Positions 58,311 to 64,000 of a stretch of 64,000 nucleotides of DNA are shown here, in pieces; positions within the stretch are counted from its first letter, which is position 1, and each line of letters starts with the position of its first letter. Under the pieces are notes generated by a model. It searched no databases and was not told the DNA's origin. It saw only the letters and a program-made list of their open reading frames with translations. Source of the DNA: Dugong dugon. Lineage: Eukaryota > Chordata > Mammalia > Sirenia > Dugongidae. A program made the translations under genes and the position numbers. The DNA lies in the NCBI GenBank assembly GCA_030035585.1, contig CM057469.1:13572501-13636500 (forward strand). Reading direction: 5' to 3'.

Positions 58311-58870
58311 GTAATTTGCGGTGTGCGCTTTCCCACCCCCCATCCCCTTTGCCCCGGCTTGGGCTCCTCTGCTTCCCGCAGCCACAGTCTCTTGACCGGG
58401 AGGCGCCGGCTGCTTGGATTCCACACACCCAAGCGGGTGGCTCTCTGGGTGCCATTTGTTGGCTGTTAGTGTTGCTTTTTTTTCTTTTCTGCTTCTTTTG
58501 ATTTCTCGCTTGCCTCTCGCCACCTCCCCCTCCTTTCACTCAAGTGCCTGGCTCCGAGCGCCATCTTTGCTTCTTCCTGAGGGGCTCCAGAGTGCCGGCA
58601 ATTTGTGATATACGCTTTCCCACTCTCCACCCTTCTTCACCCACACTCGGCCTCCTCTGCTTCCCGTGGACACAGTCTCTTGTCCAGAAACACCAGCCCG
58701 CACTAGCTGGCTCTCTGAGTGCCATTTGTTGGCTGCTGGCGTCGCTTTTATTTTCCCCCCTGCTTCTTCAGATTTCTTGCTTGCCTCTCGCCGCCTCCCC
58801 CTCCTTTCACTTGAGTGCCTGGCTCTATGCGCCATCTTTGCTTTTTCCTGAGGGGTTGCGGAACTCCATT
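58311..58870 (+). repeat. Two tandem ~287-bp L1 5' UTR monomers
   Basis: Monomer 1 is 58311-58597 and monomer 2 is 58598-about 58870. Corresponding blocks: AATTTGCGGTGTGCGCTTTC / AATTTGTGATATACGCTTTC; CACAGTCTCTTG twice; GGGTGCCATTTGTTGGCTG / GAGTGCCATTTGTTGGCTG; TTGCCTCTCGCC twice; CGCCATCTTTGC twice. They differ by scattered substitutions. Confidence 0.9.
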
Positions 58871-59906
58871 CGAGTGTGGAACTGCTTCCCGGTCTAGGCT
58901 ACCGCGCTGGTGGGATCCCGGGGCTTTTGCTCGTTTGTTCATTTTGAATTGTTTGTCTGTTTTCTTTTCCTTTTCTTGAGTTGGGAGCCCTTTCCGGCCA
59001 AGCGGAGCTGCATGCCAGGGAGACTCCCCTTCAGCTTCCAGAGATGTGCAGAGGGATCCTGGAACACATTTCTTTTTTCGTTGTTTTTTTTTTTTCTTCT
59101 GTTTCTCTGGGGGGCCTTTCTTGTTCTTTTTTTAAACTTTGTTTTGTCTTCTTTTCCCTCTTTTCCCCTTTTGTCTTTCTTCATTGCTCAGTTTCTCATC
59201 CCTCTATATCTTCCTTCTCTTTCTGATCCCTGAATACCAGGCGTTGTATGCCTCTGCACCTTCTGGCCAGGCTGTGCTGTGACACCTGAGAGCAACTTCC
59301 CCAGACCTCATAGCTACAATGGTGGGACCCCTGGGAACTTTGTGGTTCTTTAACCTTCTGATTTTTATTTGTTCATTCTTTTCTTTTCTTCCTCTTCCCC
59401 TTTCTGTTTTTCTCCATTTCATAGTCTCTCATCTCTCCATTCCAACGGCAAGCTCCCCTAGCATTCTTTTTTGTTTGTTTGTATGTTTTTGGCTCCTGTT
59501 CCGCTCTCCTCTCTCCCATATCCAGCTTAGCTCCACACATAACCATCTGCTCGCTGCATCCTGCCTAGCTGCACCGTACGCTTAACATCACACCACCAAG
59601 CAGTATAGGCACGGCCTACTGGAACCTGCCCAGCACTGATTACCGACCGCCCTGGTGGCTGTAGTGAGTGCCACAAACAACCCGTGCCAGTGGCTCCTCT
59701 TTAGCTAGACCTGCCCTGCTGTACCACATCTGAGTGACTGAACCGGCCAGCTGGAGAAAGAGGCGAAAAGTATTGAGCACACAGACGAGCAAACAACAAA
59801 GAGCACGCAGTCCGCCTGCTCAGACATACTCAAAATTTTTTTTTTTTTAAAAAAAGGGACGAAACAAACAAATCTACAATCAATAAACGAGAGAAATATC
59901 TATTGA

Positions 59907-60959
59907 ATGCCCCAAAAACAGCAAATAATATCCAAACATTTACAAAAACAGGACAGGATGCTTCAAGTAGGCGTCCAAATTAAAACACCAGATGACTCTC
60001 CTGTGGAAGAAAATGTACCAGAAGTACCTGATAGGGAATTTAAATCACTAATACTCGGAATTTTCCAAGAACTGAGGCAAAAAGCTGACAAACATGAGAA
60101 AAAAATAGACAAATTCATGGAAAATACAGACAAAAAATTGGAAGAATTCAGGAAGATGATGCAGGAACAAAATGCCAAAATAAATTCACAACTAGAAATT
60201 ATACAAAAACAACAATTAGAAATCCAAAAGATAAACAACAAGATTTCAGAAATGGATGATGTCACAGAAGGGCTGAGAAGCAGATTTGAAACCGTGGAAG
60301 ACAGGATCAGTGGAACTGAAAACAAACACTTAGATACAACTCTGTTTCAGGAAAACTCAGAAAAAAGAACAAAGAAAAATGAAGAGACCCTGAGAGTTAT
60401 GTGGGACACAATTACAAGCAAAAATATACGAGTGATTGGCATTCCAGAACAGGGGGAGAAAACAGAAAACACAGAGAGGATCATTGAGGAACTCCTGACA
60501 GAAAACGTCCCCAATATCATGAAAGATGAAAAGCTGGCCATCCAAGAAGCTCAACGAACCCCATATAGAAGAGACCCCAAAAGAAAATCACCAAGGCGTA
60601 TCATATTCACACTCGCCAAAACCAAAGACAAACAAAGAATCCTGAGAGCAGCTCGTGAAAAACAAGAAGTCACATACAGAGGAGAAACAATAAGACCAAG
60701 CTCAGATTATTCGGCAGAAACCATGCAGGCAAGAAGGCAGTGGGATGACATATATAAAATCTTGAAAGAAAAAAAAATTGTCAGCCAAGAAATAATATAT
60801 CCGGCAAAACTCTCGTTCAAATTTGATGGTGAAATTAGGTCATTTCCAGATAAACAGAAACTAAGGGAATATGCAAAAGTCAAACCAAACTTGCAAGAAT
60901 TATTAAACGGAGTTCTTCGATCTGAGGACAAACAGCTTCAGCCCTCAGGCAGGACCTAG
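59907..60959 (+). CDS. L1 ORF1p, intact
   Basis: Open for 350 codons with no lesion. ORF1p is the trimeric RNA-binding chaperone that coats L1 RNA in cytoplasmic particles (established). Residues about 50-165 are heptad-like and rich in E, K, Q and I, as expected for the coiled coil. NIRVIGIPE at 173-181 starts the RRM-type domain. The C-terminal domain from about 255 contains RPSSDYSAETMQARRQW and PAKLSFKFDGEIRSF. It is slightly longer than human ORF1p (338 residues from memory). The start codon follows a long A-rich stretch. No sign of host use; this is transposon coding sequence. Confidence 0.93.
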   Translation: MPQKQQIISKHLQKQDRMLQVGVQIKTPDDSPVEENVPEVPDREFKSLILGIFQELRQKADKHEKKIDKFMENTDKKLEEFRKMMQEQNAKINSQLEIIQKQQLEIQKINNKISEMDDVTEGLRSRFETVEDRISGTENKHLDTTLFQENSEKRTKKNEETLRVMWDTITSKNIRVIGIPEQGEKTENTERIIEELLTENVPNIMKDEKLAIQEAQRTPYRRDPKRKSPRRIIFTLAKTKDKQRILRAAREKQEVTYRGETIRPSSDYSAETMQARRQWDDIYKILKEKKIVSQEIIYPAKLSFKFDGEIRSFPDKQKLREYAKVKPNLQELLNGVLRSEDKQLQPSGRT

Positions 60960-61389
60960 GACCTAGGACGCAGGTTCACATGAACCAGATACCATTCTAG
61001 GAACTGAACTACAGAGGACTTTCCAAAAACAAAAGATATACAACAGGGAATCAGAGAAATCAATCAAAGGATGACAACAACATCAAAACAATGAAAGAGG
61101 GAACAAACGGCATAGGTACAGAACCTTCTAAAGGAGAGGAAGGCAAGGTGATACCAAGTAAGGGTAGACTGCTTCAAAATTATAAAGATAAGGGTAAAAT
61201 TCATGGTAACCACAAAGAAAGTTAACAAACCAACTCATAAAAATAAAGACAAAAAACATAAAGTCTCAGCAAAACAACACCTACAAAAACAAAAGAAATG
61301 AAAAAAAATCCACAAACAAAAGTAACTCAGCACAAGAGAGTAAGAAGAACAAAGAAAAGTTCAGCACCACAAAAAAAAAGCACTACAAA
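60960..61389 (+). other. L1 inter-ORF spacer, 430 bp
   Basis: A-rich and without an open frame. It opens with a short direct repeat (GGACCTAGGACCTAGGACGC). It is far longer than the ~60-bp spacer I recall for human L1, where ORF2 is translated by re-initiation after ORF1. Confidence 0.85.
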
Positions 61390-64000
61390 ATGACAGCAAC
61401 AAACTCACATCTTTCAATAATTACACTGAATGTAAATGGACTCAATGCACCCATAAAGAGACGGAAAGTGGCAGAATGGACAAGAAAACAGGATCCATCA
61501 ATATGTTGTCTACAAGAGACACACCTTAGAAACAAAGATGTGAATTTATTAAAAATCAAAGGTTGGGAAAAAATATATCAAGCTAACAACTACCAAAAAA
61601 GAGCAGAAGTGGCAATTCTAATCTCAGATAAAATAGACTTTAAAACAAAATCTACCATAAAAGACAAAGAAGGACACTATATAATGATTAAGGGGATGAT
61701 CCATCATGAAGACATGACCATAACAAACATCTACGCATCCAATGACAGGGCTCCAAAATACATAAAACAAACTCTAACAACACTGAAAAGAGAAATGGAC
61801 AGCTCCACAATAATAGGAGGAGACTTCAACACACCACTCTCAGTAAAGGACAGAACTACTAAGAAGAAACTCAGCAAAGATACAGAGGACCTAAAGGGCA
61901 CAATCAGCCAACTTGACCTCACAGACATACATGAAACACTCCATCCAACCGCTGCAAAGTACACATTCTTTTCCAATGCACATGGAACGTTCTCCAGAAT
62001 AGACCACATCTTAGACCACAGAGCAATCCTCAACAAGATCCAAAATGCTGAAATAATTCACAGTATCTTGTCTGACCACAATGCCATCAAGGTAGAAATT
62101 AACAATAGAAAGAGCAAGGAAAAAAAATCAACTACATGGAAACTGAATAATACCCTGCTTACACATCACCTGGTAATAGAAGAAATCAGAGATGGAATCA
62201 AAAAATTCCTAGAATCAAATGAGAATGAAAACACATCATACCAAAACCTTTGGGACACAGCAAAGGCAGTCCTCAGAGGAAAATTTATAGCAATAGATGC
62301 ACATATCAAAAAAGAAGAAAGGGACAAAATCAAAACATTAACTACAGAACTCAAACAAATAGAAAGAGAACAGCAAAAAAAAGCCCACAACCACCGGAAG
62401 AAAGGAAATAGTAAAGATCAGAACAGAAATAAATGAAATAGAGAACAGAAAAACAGTAGAAAGAACCAATAAAACCAAAAGTCAGTTTCTGAAAGAATCA
62501 ACAAAATCGACAAACCACTGGCCAGACTGACAAAAGAGAAACAGGAGAGGACACAAATAACCCAAATAAGAAATGAAATGGGGGACATGACAACAGACCC
62601 AACTGAAATAAAAAGGATTATAACAGAATATTATGAAAAACTATACTCCAACAAATTTGGAAAACCTAGAGGAAATGGATAAATTTCTAGAAACACACGG
62701 CCTACCCAAACTACAACAAAGTGATGTTGAAAATCTGAACAGACCCATAACAAGAGAAGAGATTGAAACGGTAATAAAAAAACTCCCAACCAATAAAAAC
62801 CCTGGCCCAGATGGCTTCACTGCAGAATTCTACAAAACATTTACAGAAGAGCTTGTACCAGTTCTACTCAAGCTATTTCAGAGCATAGAAGAGGAAGCAA
62901 CACTTCCAAATTCATTCTGTGAAGCCAGCATAACGCTGATACCAAAACCAGGCAAAGATGTCACAAAAAAAGAAAATTACAGACCAATATCTCTCATGAA
63001 TATAGATGCAAAAATTCTGAACAAAATTCTAGCCAAAAGACTTCAGCATCATATCAAAAAAATAATACACCATGACCAAGTAGGATTCATACCAGGTATG
63101 CAAGGATGGCTCAACGTTAGAAAATCAATCAACGTAATCCACCACATAAATAAAAGGAAAGAAAAGAATCACATGATCATCTCAATTGACGCAGAAAAGG
63201 CATTTGAGAAAGTCCAACACCCATTCCTGATAAAAGCTCTCAACAAAATAGGTATAGAAGGGAAATTTCTCAACATAATAAAGGGCATCTATGCAAAACC
63301 AACGGCCAACATCATTGTCAATGGAGAGAGGCTGAAAACATTCCCCTTGAAAACAGGAACAAGACAAGGATGCCCTTTATCACCACTCCTATTTAACATT
63401 GTGCTGGAAGTTCTAGCTAGAGCAATAAGGCAAGAAAAAGAAATAAAGGGCATCCAAATTGGTAAGAAGAAGTTAAACTGTCCCTGTTTGCAGATGATAT
63501 GATACTATACATAGAAAACCCTAAAGACTCCACGAGAAATCTACTGGAACTAATAGAAAGATTCAGCAGAGTAGCAGGATACAAGATAAACATTCAAAAA
63601 TCAGTTGGATTCCTATACACCAGTAAGGAGAATGATGAAAAGGAAATCAGGAAATCAATACCATTTTCAAAAACCCCTAAAAAGATAAAATACTTAGGAA
63701 TAAATCTGACCAGGGATGTAAAAGACCTATACAAATAAAACTAAAAAAACACTACCGCGTGAAACCCAAAGGGATCTACATAAATGGAAAAACATACCAC
63801 GCTCATGGATAGGCAGACTCAACATTGTGAAAATGACAATTCTACCCAAAACAATTTACAAATACAATGCAATCCCGATCCAAATACCAGCAACATTCTT
63901 CAAAGAGATGGAAAAACTAATCATTAACTTTATATGGAAAGGGAAGAAGCCCCGAATAAGTAAAGCACTACTGAAGAAAGAAGAATAAAGTTGGAGGACT
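61390..64000 (+). pseudogene. L1 ORF2p, multiply frameshifted, incomplete at edge
   Basis: The first frame (61390-62436, 348 codons) is a complete AP-type endonuclease domain: ITLNVNGLN, CCLQETHL, GGDFNTPLS, SRIDHILDH and SDHNAIKVE. After this, small indels occur near 62400, 62485, 62660 and 63470, an in-frame stop plus indel near 63735, and another indel near 63975. RT pieces remain: [45 protein letters not shown], and FADD followed by [11 protein letters not shown]. The intact element would encode an endonuclease/reverse transcriptase of about 1,275 residues. This copy cannot make it. Confidence 0.92.

Larger units (their letters stand above)
57997..64000 (+). mobile_element. Near full-length L1, running off the right edge
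   Basis: It comprises a 5' UTR (57997-59906), ORF1 (59907-60959), spacer (60960-61389) and ORF2 from 61390. It is antisense to NVL. Its last 300 bp match the reverse of 34105-34430. The 5' end starts with a YY1-type CAAGATGGCG, so the element is probably not 5'-truncated. Confidence 0.94.

Noticed and set aside
58127..59585. Cluster of long overlapping frames on both strands
   Set aside because: They are in the GC-rich L1 5' UTR. Low stop density from base composition and the tandem monomers explains them.

Overview
This window is mammalian nuclear DNA, almost certainly from an afrotherian and most likely an elephant. The basis is the repeat content. The window is full of AfroSINE copies (tRNA-like head with the A-box core TGGCGCAGTGG, and a tail ending in the TCGACGGCAACGGGTTTGG or GGCACCTAACAACAAC type), which established knowledge restricts to Afrotheria. 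It also holds L1 elements with a matching private 3' UTR and an RTE-type LINE end. The species is an inference.

The only host gene I can support is NVL (nuclear VCP-like AAA ATPase), on the minus strand. Its last seven coding exons lie at 55965-55846, 52349-52250, 43525-43419, 30530-30454, 27834-27746, 24873-24803 and 16920-16879. They splice together in frame (120+100+107+77+89+71+42 nt = 201 codons plus stop) and encode the C-terminal part of the second AAA domain and the protein's end. Upstream exons lie beyond the right edge. The 3' UTR runs left from 16878 to a probable AATAAA (minus strand) at 16667-16672. One intron (52350-55845) has a GC donor.

Layout. 1-16.6 kb is the intergenic flank beyond the NVL 3' end. 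It holds a tRNA-Gly-headed SINE, an ERVL-like provirus with two LTRs, a tRNA-Leu primer-binding site and a 5-bp target duplication (2034-6378), old L2, MIR and L1M pieces, and nested AfroSINEs. 16.6-56 kb is the NVL 3' half, whose introns are packed with AfroSINEs, L1 3' ends, MaLR-like LTRs, L2, MIR and HAL1-like sequence. 56-58 kb is the start of the next NVL intron with an L1 3' end. 58-64 kb is a near full-length L1 on the plus strand (antisense to NVL). It has a 5' UTR with two tandem ~287-bp monomers, an intact ORF1, an unusually long inter-ORF spacer and a broken ORF2, and it runs off the right edge.

I found no new gene system. The most informative signals are the repeat archaeology (an RTE end and a SINE each inserted at the equivalent point of a host SINE, shared SINE/RTE tails, L1 5' UTR monomers, alternative L1 3' UTR tails) and the GC-AG intron of NVL. 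Repeat family names are from recognition, not from a search, and edges without a stated target-site duplication are approximate.
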